The notes under the pieces: generated by a model
Databases searched by the model: none
What the model was told of the DNA's origin: nothing
Seen by the model: the letters and a program-made list of their open reading frames with translations, nothing else
IMG/VR virus record: IMGVR_UViG_3300024518_006803
Span: 1-24,665 of that record
DNA: 24,665 nt
Origin: a virus
Strand: one strand, 5' to 3'
In this document: in pieces, positions 15,063-21,723 of the stretch
Numbering within the stretch: the first letter of the stretch is position 1
Layout of the letters: every line of letters starts with the position of its first letter
Program-made: the position numbers and the translations under genes

Positions 15063-15310
15063 TTCTGCCCTTCCCGAGACCGAGCCCTCGACCACGTCCG
15101 AGACTTCGACCACGTCCGAGACTTCGACCGAGACCGAGCCAAAAAATTCGACCGAGCCCAACACCGAGAACGAGACCGAGACCGAGACCGAGCAAAAAAA
15201 TTCGACCTCGACCGAGACCATCCCCCATATAGGGACCAACGCCTAGCTCTGGTCCTGGTCCGCGACAGGCCACTCTGCTCCCGTTCCACTCTCATTGTGG
15301 TAGCTATCAT
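15059..15310 (-). CDS. Arg/Ser-repeat protein, array member 1 (first)
   Basis: 83 residues; the first member in transcription order. ATG 15310 overlaps the stop of the DUF6948-like gene (ATGA) and lacks a strong SD, so it probably depends on translation of that gene. It begins MIATTMRVEREQSGLSRTRT, similar to members 8 and 9, then contains an internal repeat with RSNFFARSRS and RSNFLARSRS. It ends REGQK. Confidence 0.6.
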   Translation of the reverse strand: MIATTMRVEREQSGLSRTRTRARRWSLYGGWSRSRSNFFARSRSRSRSRCWARSNFLARSRSKSRTWSKSRTWSRARSREGQK

Positions 15311-15654
15311 TTCGGCTCTGTAGGGAGCTCAGATAGCCATTCTATCGCATCGACGATAGCCCCTCTCCCGATAACGACATTGCGCTTGACCGGCTCGATC
15401 TCCGAGTCGGAGTCGTTCATCATATCGGTCTGGCAACTCGTGAATCTCCCCGTATCCGCGACCCAGGCCGCAGTTTCTATCGATATCTCTTTGTCCCCAA
15501 CCCAGATGATTCGCCCCGTCCAGGCGTGCGTAACTAGCCTGAATAGGTATGACTTGCCCACCTGCCAAGGAGCAGTTGCTGCGTCGTACTCAGGAGCCTT
15601 TACGGGCTCCTCAATCTTTGACGCCAGTTCAATCAATTCTTCTTTGATTCCCAT
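15307..15654 (-). CDS. DUF6948-like phage protein
   Basis: 115 residues. GKSYLFRLVTHAWTGRIIWV at about 33-52, then TAAWVADTGRF near 62-72, a short acidic linker, and VVIGRGAIVDAIEWLSELP near the end match a phage protein family I know as DUF6948 (the recurrent AAWVADTGRF, then GRGA.IDA.EW). Its function is unknown; the fold is probably a small beta-rich domain. ATG 15654 is preceded by AAAGGGGATAAGTAAG. It is the first gene of the coupled chain that runs through the Arg/Ser-repeat array to the helicase. Confidence 0.75.
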   Translation of the reverse strand: MGIKEELIELASKIEEPVKAPEYDAATAPWQVGKSYLFRLVTHAWTGRIIWVGDKEISIETAAWVADTGRFTSCQTDMMNDSDSEIEPVKRNVVIGRGAIVDAIEWLSELPTEPK

Positions 15655-15689
15655 CTTACTTATCCCCTTTGGTTTTTTTTGTTGCTAGA

Positions 15690-15737
15690 CTACTCCGCAC
15701 GCACGACTGCTAGCATCGTTCCGACCGATTGGATCAT
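15690..15737 (-). other. 15-codon ORF between nuclease and DUF6948-like genes
   Basis: ATG 15737 overlaps the TGA of the nuclease gene (ATGA); the frame reads MIQSVGTMLAVVRAE and stops at TAG 15690-15692, about 35 bases before the next gene. It is the only frame in this 79-base gap that could be translated by re-initiation. Possibly a bridging mini-cistron; possibly chance. Confidence 0.25.
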
Positions 15738-17614
15738 GCTCGGGCCACTATGGTTGAATCAGCCAAAGGCTGAAGAGCGCTTATGACGGCTTTTTCATCG
15801 GGAGTGTTGGTATTCCCCACTACTACTTTGCCCGAGAAATCTTCTCTCTGGATTGCTGCGCACAACATATCCCTCACTTTGAAGGCATCGAGCTCGTAGC
15901 GACTTTCGACGCCCTTGCTCTTAGCTATTTCCTGTCCAATCGCGTGGATGGTGTTGGCTAGCAGCACTACGTCTCCTCCAAGAGAAACGCAGTTGATGAG
16001 TAACGTGAACCCTTCGGTTGGGGCCTTCTTGGTTTTTCGGGGGCGTCCTCTCTTCTTCTTTGGAGCGGCGACGACCTCCTCGGGCGTCTTGATTGTCTCT
16101 ACGACGATCTCTCCCAGACCTTCTGCAAAATCGTCAGCCGAGAATGCCTCTACCTTGTTCTTTGGGGCGGGCTCTTCTGCCCGCTTTTCTGCTACTGTCT
16201 CCTTTTTGAGAGCGAAAGAATATTGGCCAGTACCGTAGTCCGAATGCCAAGAGACCATCCCGGGAGCTGATGCCAGCGTCACATGGAGGAGCTTGGCTTG
16301 GAACTGGGACTTGTTGACACAAATCCTACAGGGGGCCATTCTAGAGTTGAAGCCGGGGTGTTTGCTCTCCGAACATGCGTTGCATCCCTCTACTGTCCAG
16401 GGGGGAGCTCCTGAAGGAGCTTGGTGTTCTTCTTTCTTGGAGGGAGCTGCAGTAGTTCCTCGTGCCCTTGCCTTCATCTGTCGAAGCCTTTCCAGTTTTT
16501 TCTGCATCGGACTGCTCATCGTGTCTCCTTCTTTTTTGATGGTTGTGTGCGAGGGGGATGGTACTCGGAAGTCCTTTTTGACTGCTTCTAGCCTCTTGCG
16601 GTAGACTTCCAGGGGCTCTCTTTGGGAACAGATAGAGGCGAACGGGCACCCCCCAAATTTCTCACATGATCGGGGCTCATTTTCGTCTAGGGAGATGTCT
16701 TCCCAGGCGTCTTGTCGGGTGGAGAGCATTCTCATGCTCTCCTGTTGGATTTTCCGTACTTCTTGGACGCAGGAAAGAGAGGATACTTTAGCTTCTCTCT
16801 CTACTGCGCGGGGCTCTTCTTTCCACTCACCATCTCTGCCCATCTTTCCTTTACAGAAAACGTTGTGTCTGAGCACTACGTCTGGAGCAGAATGGGAAAT
16901 CCTGTTGAGAAGTTCCCATCCGTATAAAAGCATTTGTGTATCTTCCGCCAGCTTCTTTGAGCTGAGGGCCCAGCGCATGGATGACGTGGTTTTGTCATCC
17001 TCAACGATGAGTTTTTCGGGGTACAGGCAGTCGATGTAACCGACTACCGCGATAATCACCCGATCCCGGGCCTCCGTAGTTACGAGGGATCGAAAAAACC
17101 CCTCTTCTACTAAGCGCCTGCCCGGAAGCCTGCGAAGGGTTCCGTTTTCTTGTCCCTCCTCGATTAGAGTCTTAATAATTCCTTGGTCGAAAAGAGACAA
17201 ACTGCCTGCCCACTTTTCCGGATACAGTTCTACTGGTTTTTTTGTCTCTCGGTCCCGACCGGTATCCGTGGCTTTTCGGTACCTTTCGGTGACCGAATGA
17301 AAAACCGTGCCGAATTCCTGAACTTTATTGCCCGGTCTCGGCAATTTTTTTATCTTCTCAAAGAACCACTTGCGATGGCACTGCTTCCATGTCTTGATCT
17401 GAGATGCTGAAACGATCAGCATCTTTTCGTCGTCAGCGGCGGATGCTGTCGGTAAATCGTCAGACAAAGGCCAGTCTACCCACAAAGAGCCGGACGCAAG
17501 AGGCCCCTTGTATCGACACAGTCGGCAGCGAAAAAACAGAGGTCTTCCGTCTTTGCCTAAAAAGGCGTAAGTAGCCCTAGGTCCCTTGCCGCATATACAG
17601 GGATCAATGCTCAT
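15734..17614 (-). CDS. Cas4/AddB-like PD-(D/E)XK nuclease with iron-sulfur motif and DNA-binding extension
   Basis: 626 residues from ATG 17614, chosen because GCGGAGGCAATTG is upstream and the previous short ORF ends there (TGATG). The first 35 residues hold a zinc ribbon (CIC...CRLC). The nuclease core has SASQIKTWKQCHRKWFF at 69-85, GTVFHSVTERY at 102-112, GYIDCLYP with Asp195, VEDDKTTS with Asp206 and Lys208, and Q...YGW with Gln227 and Tyr231. Cys79 plus Cys317, Cys323 and Cys329 (CEKFGGCPFASIC) match the 4Fe-4S arrangement of Cas4/AddB nucleases. It probably resects DNA ends in phage recombination. After residue 365 a separate domain follows, with a CNAC...CRIC zinc site and the AT-hook KKKRGRPRK, preceded by an internal ribosome binding site. 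Confidence 0.85.
   Translation of the reverse strand: MSIDPCICGKGPRATYAFLGKDGRPLFFRCRLCRYKGPLASGSLWVDWPLSDDLPTASAADDEKMLIVSASQIKTWKQCHRKWFFEKIKKLPRPGNKVQEFGTVFHSVTERYRKATDTGRDRETKKPVELYPEKWAGSLSLFDQGIIKTLIEEGQENGTLRRLPGRRLVEEGFFRSLVTTEARDRVIIAVVGYIDCLYPEKLIVEDDKTTSSMRWALSSKKLAEDTQMLLYGWELLNRISHSAPDVVLRHNVFCKGKMGRDGEWKEEPRAVEREAKVSSLSCVQEVRKIQQESMRMLSTRQDAWEDISLDENEPRSCEKFGGCPFASICSQREPLEVYRKRLEAVKKDFRVPSPSHTTIKKEGDTMSSPMQKKLERLRQMKARARGTTAAPSKKEEHQAPSGAPPWTVEGCNACSESKHPGFNSRMAPCRICVNKSQFQAKLLHVTLASAPGMVSWHSDYGTGQYSFALKKETVAEKRAEEPAPKNKVEAFSADDFAEGLGEIVVETIKTPEEVVAAPKKKRGRPRKTKKAPTEGFTLLINCVSLGGDVVLLANTIHAIGQEIAKSKGVESRYELDAFKVRDMLCAAIQREDFSGKVVVGNTNTPDEKAVISALQPLADSTIVARA
16517..16535 (-). 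promoter_or_regulatory. internal SD and ATG within the nuclease gene
   Basis: In frame inside the nuclease gene, AGAAGGAGACACG stands directly before ATG 16519, at a spacing as good as any true start in the window. It begins MSSPMQKKLERLRQMKARA, at the junction between the nuclease core and the zinc/AT-hook domain. Translation from here would give a free 261-residue C-terminal protein ending at 15734. Two ancestral genes may have been fused by loss of a stop codon while the second start was kept. Confidence 0.5.
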
Positions 17615-17655
17615 CAATTGCCTCCGCATTCGAAGCAATCAAACAGGATCGCCAT
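17614..17655 (-). other. 13-codon leader ORF MAILFDCFECGGN before the nuclease gene
   Basis: ATG 17655 is preceded by AGAGGGGCAAACG and a (AAG)7 tract. The frame reads MAILFDCFECGGN and its TGA overlaps the nuclease ATG by one base (TGATG). The SD of the nuclease gene lies inside it. It may couple translation of the nuclease to its own, and the FDCFECGG knuckle recalls a truncated zinc ribbon. Confidence 0.4.
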
Positions 17656-17666
17656 CGTTTGCCCCT

Positions 17667-17687
17667 CTTCTTCTTCTTCTTCTTCTT
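17667..17687 (+). repeat. (CTT)7 / (AAG)7 microsatellite upstream of the nuclease leader ORF
   Basis: Seven perfect trinucleotide units, purine-rich on the coding (-) strand, 11 bases upstream of the leader ORF start. Such tracts can act as ribosome standby or S1-binding sites and change length by slippage. They lie in the only gap (76 bases) between the primase gene and this operon segment, a plausible place for a promoter, although I see no convincing -35/-10 pair. Confidence 0.6.
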
Positions 17688-17731
17688 TTAGGAAATTACA
17701 GGAACTCTTCTTTTTAGTCTACTCTTTTCTA

Positions 17732-20311
17732 TTATTTTTTTCCTGAAAGGGGAGGGTCCTGAGGATTTCTCAACAGACCCTCCGCCTGCATCTCTGTGAG
17801 CCGGCGGAGGGTCTGGGTTTCCGCCAGCTTCGCGATGGCCTTGTTGCCCAATCCGAGCGAGCGGGCAATTGAGTCAACGCGCTCTGTATCCATCTCGATC
17901 CATTTTTGTTTGCCGATACCTTGATCTTCGATGTTCTTGAGCTTCGTGGTCAGGGCCAAATTCGCCAGAGCTCTAGACACTTGTCTCGCGCTGGCGGTTC
18001 GAATTTTGGCCGAGTTCCTTATCCAATCCATGATCGTAGATACCAATAAACTAAGCTTTCCATCGACAACGGAAAAGCCTCGGACTTGTTGCCCAGATGG
18101 TCTGTCTAGTAGCTTGATGATGGCTTCGATCACTACGGGCACGAGAGAATCTGCCATCAGTAGCCGGTCCATCAGCTGACCGCCTATCTTGCCCTCGACG
18201 AGTAGTCGAGAGTCCCGTCCCATCTCTTTCCTTCGAAGCCCCAACCAAAGGAAATGCTTAGCGATTATGTAGTTGGATGTCTCCCCCGAATCACCTGCTA
18301 TCCAGCCTTTAGTGAGCTTACGTCCCCCTCGACCACGAAGAAAACGGGAACCCCTTTCCCCGAGCTCGAGATGTAGTAGGCGTTGCTCTATCGCCCTCCT
18401 GCCTTCGACGGACATCGAACGACCTGCAGCCAGTTGTCCTACAGCATCCAGGTTGTTCGCGGTGATGATAACCCGCATCGCTGCCGTGATTGTAATCGGG
18501 TCTCTAAACTTTGTGTCGACTGCTATTAGAGTACCTGCCACGATATCCCGAAAGGAATCCGATGGATTGTGGTAAGGCGTTCCGGTGGGCCACCCTTCAT
18601 CGACTACTAAAATCGGACTCCGGAGCAAACCAGGACGGAAACGTCCTACCAGATCGGTTGCGGTTGCGGGGGAGATAGCAGTAAAACACTCAAGCAGACC
18701 ACGCACCAAGAGCTTCTTCCCCGACGCTCTAGGAGACACGATGGACAACGCACAGATTGGGCCGTCTTCTGGGTAGACTGCCCACGCCAGCCAACGCAGC
18801 AACTCTTTTTCCTTCACTCCCGCAAAATTCCTCAGCCATGCCTCGACGTCGGTACTGCGCTCGGGCTGGATGTCTCGTTTTCTCCACAGGCCCACCAGGA
18901 GGTGAGGGTCTTGTGAATCCATATCCTTCACAATAGCCCCATCTTGCCCAGGAACCCCCATAATAGTTGACACTATAGTACAATGAGAATTCACTATACT
19001 CTGGATGGATCGCTCCTTGAACCCGCCATTGGCAGTCGGCTGTCTTAGGGGGATGAGTTTGTCCATACCCAGGGCACGAATGCGGGCTATCAGAAGGTCT
19101 TTGGGGACGCCGGACTTGTCGTACTTGCCATCGCGCCTGATGACGTGATAGAGCCTCCCTGTGGCGACGATACAGCGATTCATGAGCCAGGCCAGCCCCG
19201 ACCCGTTTTTTTCTGGAGAAGGTACGCTTTCGCACCACTTCCTCATCCCCGCCAAGATCTGACTAGGTAAGTCATCCGACGTGTCGATGACTTCAATAGT
19301 TTGTGCTCTTTGTGTGGTCTTTCTTCCGTCGTCTTTCTTCCGGTCTTCGTCCGACCAGAAGCGGAAGATCTTATCCCATAACACACTTCGCCAGTCTTGC
19401 GTGCCTCCGTCCGGCTGCAGCTTGTCGGCAGCCGGGCAAAGTAGGGCATACGCTTGCTGTGCCGAGAACCCTCTACCATGCAGCTTCGAGACTATTCTCC
19501 CCGACAGAACCGTGAGTTGTTGGTCCCTCTTCCCTTCCTTCGCGATGAAGTGTTCGTCGTGGAAGCATGCTCGCCAGAGCTGCCCCGTGGTCAAGAGTCT
19601 TTGAGCTCGAGAGATAAAATCCTTATCTGCCAGCCATCTATCAACGTCTTCTTCTTTAGGGAGCGAGGTAGTACCTTCTTGCGGGATGTACTCTTTACTG
19701 ACAGGAATTATCAACCGATTGTTCACTACCTGTTCAGGCCGGACCACAAAAAAACCTGGGTCCTCCCAGGTTGGTGTTCCGTCCCGCATCACGAAAGGTA
19801 GGCGATAAATTCTTGACCATTGAGTACAAGTATCGTCCCACTCTCCTCCGGCTATGGCCGGCAAACCCTTTAGAATCCCTCGAGCAAAACTGCTGAAGTC
19901 TTGGGGAAGTAGGGGAGTCGAGAAAAGGAAGACCGCCCGAGCTCCTTTCCTGGTGGAGAAAACGACACTCCAAGAGAGGTCTGCCCGCTGAAACTCCGCC
20001 AACCAAGCCATAGCCTGGGCTTTATCCCTCCAAGGCACATGGGGCTTTCGGTCCCAGTCCATCTGTGCGCAGACCAAGCGTGCCTCCCTGGGGGGGCTCC
20101 TCGCGTTCAGTCTCTGGCATGATTGGCCCCCCGGAAGCGAGTAGCAAGGAGCATGAGCATCTGTGTTCCACGGCTCTTCCATGGCTTCAAGCAGCTCTAC
20201 TTGCGGGACGGAACTTCCTCCTTTTGCTGCTCCTGGGTGATACCGGTTTGCGAACACCGGTATGCTGATTTGCGCAGTCCCCGCTTGCATGCTACTGTCA
20301 GTCTGTGCCAT
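17732..20311 (-). CDS. primase-helicase (AEP-like primase with D5/SF3-type ATPase)
   Basis: 859 residues from ATG 20311, chosen because TTGGAGGCAGGA precedes it and SIPVFANRY just after is a usual phage primase N-terminus. DWD at 85-87 gives the two catalytic Asp of an archaeo-eukaryotic primase, with STRKGARAVF at 119-128 and DTCTQWSRIYRLPFV at 160-174. The C-terminal ATPase has Walker A SPRASGKKLL at 526-535, Walker B PILVVDEGW at 566-574 and MRVIITANN at 612-620. The layout matches phage primase-helicases that prime and unwind at the fork. Walker A ends in GKK instead of GKS/GKT. It overlaps the preceding gene by 115 bases, which is long. Confidence 0.85.
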   Translation of the reverse strand: MAQTDSSMQAGTAQISIPVFANRYHPGAAKGGSSVPQVELLEAMEEPWNTDAHAPCYSLPGGQSCQRLNARSPPREARLVCAQMDWDRKPHVPWRDKAQAMAWLAEFQRADLSWSVVFSTRKGARAVFLFSTPLLPQDFSSFARGILKGLPAIAGGEWDDTCTQWSRIYRLPFVMRDGTPTWEDPGFFVVRPEQVVNNRLIIPVSKEYIPQEGTTSLPKEEDVDRWLADKDFISRAQRLLTTGQLWRACFHDEHFIAKEGKRDQQLTVLSGRIVSKLHGRGFSAQQAYALLCPAADKLQPDGGTQDWRSVLWDKIFRFWSDEDRKKDDGRKTTQRAQTIEVIDTSDDLPSQILAGMRKWCESVPSPEKNGSGLAWLMNRCIVATGRLYHVIRRDGKYDKSGVPKDLLIARIRALGMDKLIPLRQPTANGGFKERSIQSIVNSHCTIVSTIMGVPGQDGAIVKDMDSQDPHLLVGLWRKRDIQPERSTDVEAWLRNFAGVKEKELLRWLAWAVYPEDGPICALSIVSPRASGKKLLVRGLLECFTAISPATATDLVGRFRPGLLRSPILVVDEGWPTGTPYHNPSDSFRDIVAGTLIAVDTKFRDPITITAAMRVIITANNLDAVGQLAAGRSMSVEGRRAIEQRLLHLELGERGSRFLRGRGGRKLTKGWIAGDSGETSNYIIAKHFLWLGLRRKEMGRDSRLLVEGKIGGQLMDRLLMADSLVPVVIEAIIKLLDRPSGQQVRGFSVVDGKLSLLVSTIMDWIRNSAKIRTASARQVSRALANLALTTKLKNIEDQGIGKQKWIEMDTERVDSIARSLGLGNKAIAKLAETQTLRRLTEMQAEGLLRNPQDPPLSGKK

Positions 20312-20673
20312 TCCTGCCTCCAATCCTCTTCTCTTGAGAGCCTTCCAATTTCCCACGATGGGCGGCTAGAATCAAGCGCTTTCCGCGCCTTGCCCGTGTC
20401 CACCAGCCGCGCTTCGGCTACAACCCGCCAAAGATCCCTTGATGAGAATTTCTCACTCTCTGGCTTCCAGAGCGTTCTTGGTTGCTCTAAGAGGCCAGAA
20501 GCGTTTAGTTTGTACCTAATAACAATCTTGGGCCATTGGAAGACTACCAGCCTTCGGCCTACATAGAGCAGTCTTCCATCGTTCTCTGTCCACGCCGTGC
20601 CGGCACAGGCTTGACGAAAAAGCCCCCGTAGAATTTCAGGGGTTCCTTCCCACCCCCAACCCGGTCGACTCAC
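20197..20673 (-). CDS. hypothetical protein upstream of the primase
   Basis: 158 residues starting at GTG 20673, inside the stop of the small membrane peptide gene (GTGA overlap). The frame also has a GTG at 20703, but that would overlap more of the membrane peptide. The product begins (M)SRPGWGWEGTPEILRGLFRQ and contains LLYVGRRLVVFQWPKIVIRYK near residue 40, then RDLWRVVAEARLVDTGKARKA. The last 40 residues are encoded in the overlap with the primase gene and are basic and less protein-like. No known domain is recognised; the front two thirds look like a genuine folded protein. Confidence 0.6.
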   Translation of the reverse strand: MSRPGWGWEGTPEILRGLFRQACAGTAWTENDGRLLYVGRRLVVFQWPKIVIRYKLNASGLLEQPRTLWKPESEKFSSRDLWRVVAEARLVDTGKARKALDSSRPSWEIGRLSREEDWRQEWHRLTVACKRGLRKSAYRCSQTGITQEQQKEEVPSRK

Positions 20674-20762
20674 TTCAAAGCGGCTAGCGCCGCTGCCAGA
20701 CACAGGCCCGTAACGAATGCCCAGAAAAGGATGTCTTCGGGGAAATCAAAAAAATCTTTCAT
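20670..20762 (-). CDS. 30-residue membrane peptide
   Basis: ATG 20762 with AGAGGAAGGCC just upstream. It begins MKDFFDFPEDI, followed by a single hydrophobic helix (LFWAFVTGLCLAAALAALK). Most of it is a predicted transmembrane segment, giving a small inner-membrane peptide. It overlaps the zinc protein before it by 17 bases and the next gene by GTGA. Nothing shows whether it acts as a pore, holin-like or regulatory peptide, but the SD and coupling argue that it is translated. Confidence 0.55.
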   Translation of the reverse strand: MKDFFDFPEDILFWAFVTGLCLAAALAALK

Positions 20763-20976
20763 GGCCTTCCTCTGGCTGCGGCTCATACGCCAGGGGATGA
20801 ATAGGCACCGGCTCTAGTCCCTTAGATAGTCGGTGAATGTGATTCCATTTGTTGGCGCAAACTTGACACAACGGTTCTCTGTTGCCTTCTATCCTCAAAC
20901 TGGGGACGTGTTCTGGATTGTACATAATCACCCGTTCGCACGCACAACAAGAACTGCACAGAAACATGTATCCCAT
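20746..20976 (-). CDS. small zinc-finger phage protein
   Basis: 76 residues from ATG 20976, after GAGGAAGGAAAGACC. It begins MGYMFLCSSCCACERVIMYN, continues VPSLRIEGNREPLCQVCANK, and ends GLEPVPIHPLAYEPQPEE. The layout C..C/C..C, PS.R..G.REP.C..C and a Pro-rich AYEP tail is a recurrent phage hypothetical family with a four-cysteine zinc site. Its role is unknown; DNA or RNA binding is likely from the fold type. The upstream part of the open frame is excluded because it lies in the next gene and lacks an SD. Confidence 0.75.
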   Translation of the reverse strand: MGYMFLCSSCCACERVIMYNPEHVPSLRIEGNREPLCQVCANKWNHIHRLSKGLEPVPIHPLAYEPQPEEGHERFF

Positions 20977-20979
20977 GGT

Positions 20980-21015
20980 CTTTCCTTCCTCTGCTAGAAA
21001 TAATCTGGATGGTTT
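20980..21015 (-). repeat. gene-end/RBS direct repeat, copy 1
   Basis: 36 bases matching 33 of 36 positions with 21256-21291. On the coding strand it covers the codons for PDYF and a stop, then an SD (AGAGGAAGGAAAG) for the gene starting at 20976. Both copies carry the last codons of one gene plus the ribosome binding site of the next. Confidence 0.8.
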
Positions 21016-21248
21016 CTCAAGTATGCCAGAATTCCCTCTGCGAGCTTTTCCTCCAAGCCCCCCCAATGCCCAGGAATGCTAGGAGCCACGTCTATGGAGC
21101 TTAAATCCTTGATGGCTCCATCTTCGTCTTGGTTAAAAGTAAAATCAAACACAAACGACATAAAGAACTCTTGGTCTTGTTCATCAAACCGAACAAGGTT
21201 AAGTACCCCTTTGTGCTCGTTGATTTCTTGGAATTCGAGGTACATCAT
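20994..21248 (-). CDS. hypothetical protein ending in the NxPDYF tail
   Basis: 84 residues from the first ATG of ATGATG at 21248, with AGGGAGGAAAGAG upstream. The sequence MMYLEFQEINEHKGVLNLVR is beta-strand-like, then FMSFVFDFTFNQDEDG and a helical end (GLEEKLAEGILAYLRNHPDYF). It has acidic character and no metal-binding residues. The C-terminal six residues NHPDYF nearly match the NRPDYF of the next upstream gene because both are coded in a duplicated DNA segment. Function unknown. Confidence 0.7.
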   Translation of the reverse strand: MMYLEFQEINEHKGVLNLVRFDEQDQEFFMSFVFDFTFNQDEDGAIKDLSSIDVAPSIPGHWGGLEEKLAEGILAYLRNHPDYF

Positions 21249-21255
21249 CTCTTCT

Positions 21256-21291
21256 CTTTCCTCCCTCTGCTAAAAATAATCTGGACGGTTT
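21256..21291 (-). repeat. gene-end/RBS direct repeat, copy 2
   Basis: Second copy of the 36-base element at 20980-21015, with three substitutions. It encodes the PDYF end of the preceding zinc protein and supplies the AGAGGGAGGAAAG SD for the gene starting at 21248. Confidence 0.8.
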
Positions 21292-21707
21292 CCTTCCTGG
21301 GTTCTCCCCCGCCAACAAGGACGGCAAACATAGAAGTAGATAGGATGATCTTCCTTCGTCCAAGGTACTCTCCAGACTATCTCCCCATCTGGTAACCACC
21401 TATTACAACATCTACATACTGACCCCCTGGTGTGTGCCCATCGAGCTAACTCCCATCGGGGTGGGGATTTCTGCCTCAAACTCGGAAGAGGAGGTCTAGG
21501 AGTCCACCGGGGCTTGCACCCAGGCTTTGGTCTAAGCTTCATCTGTTTCAGGCGAGACAGACCATAGGGCGGGGGAGGTGCCTCTCTGCGTTCCCTATTG
21601 ATGCGCTTCCTTTCTTCTACCTTCCTTTCTTCTTCCTCCCGTATCCTTTTAAGAAGCTCTTGTATATAAGGTCTTTCTCTCAATTCTTTCTCTGCTTGGT
21701 CCATCAT
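21270..21707 (-). CDS. hypothetical protein with coiled-coil N-terminus and zinc knuckle
   Basis: 145 residues from the double ATG at 21707, preceded by GGAAAGGTAG. Residues 1-40 are a highly charged coiled coil (RIREEEERKVEERKRINRER), followed by a Pro/Arg-rich basic linker (PPPPYGLSRLK and PRWTPRPPLP) and a C-terminal domain with CRCCNRW and CRPCWRG, a CxxC...CxxC zinc site around residues 98-130, then NRPDYF. The mixture suggests a nucleic-acid- or protein-binding adaptor. I do not recognise the family. Confidence 0.65.
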   Translation of the reverse strand: MMDQAEKELRERPYIQELLKRIREEEERKVEERKRINRERREAPPPPYGLSRLKQMKLRPKPGCKPRWTPRPPLPSLRQKSPPRWELARWAHTRGSVCRCCNRWLPDGEIVWRVPWTKEDHPIYFYVCRPCWRGRTQEGNRPDYF

Positions 21708-21723
21708 CTACCTTTCCGTTCTG

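Larger units (their letters stand above)
12892..15306 (-). repeat. degenerate hexanucleotide repeat array with regular start-site punctuation
   Basis: About 2.4 kb made of six-base units (GACCGA, GACCAA, GTCCGA, GATCGA and relatives on the + strand). The array is interrupted every 155-317 bases by a punctuation block: on the - strand an SD of the form GGGAAGGGGA(A/C)GAA (or AGGAGGGGG) and an ATG followed by a short unique stretch. Reading the - strand in phase with these ATGs gives alternating Ser/Thr and Arg/Trp. The other frames, and the + strand, also lack stops for long stretches because the unit contains none, so ORF length alone is not evidence here; the ordered starts and stops are. 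Confidence 0.9.

Noticed and set aside
12884-15273. - strand ORFs reading Leu-Gly or Val-Ser repeats, including the N-terminal extension of the helicase frame
   Set aside because: They are other frames of the same repeats, start without SD, and cross the conserved punctuation blocks. The Arg/Ser frame alone is in phase with every SD and ATG.
12892-15306. CRISPR array, because a block of about 24 bases recurs at intervals
   Set aside because: Intervals vary from 155 to 317 bases, the intervening DNA is itself repetitive, the repeated block is an SD plus start codon, and no cas genes are nearby.
12892-15306. Replication origin iterons or a restriction-site array (GAGACC occurs many times)
   Set aside because: The six-base period does not follow the helix turn and there is no AT-rich unwinding region. 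The recurring GAGACC follows from the Ser-Arg coding units. Not excluded by experiment, but the coding chain explains more.
13280-15323. Long + strand ORFs (13280-14050, 14111-14857, 14883-15323) reading Asp/Arg or Pro/Arg repeats
   Set aside because: They are long only because the hexanucleotide units contain no stop. They show no SD at their starts and no ordered start-stop overlaps, unlike the - strand frame.
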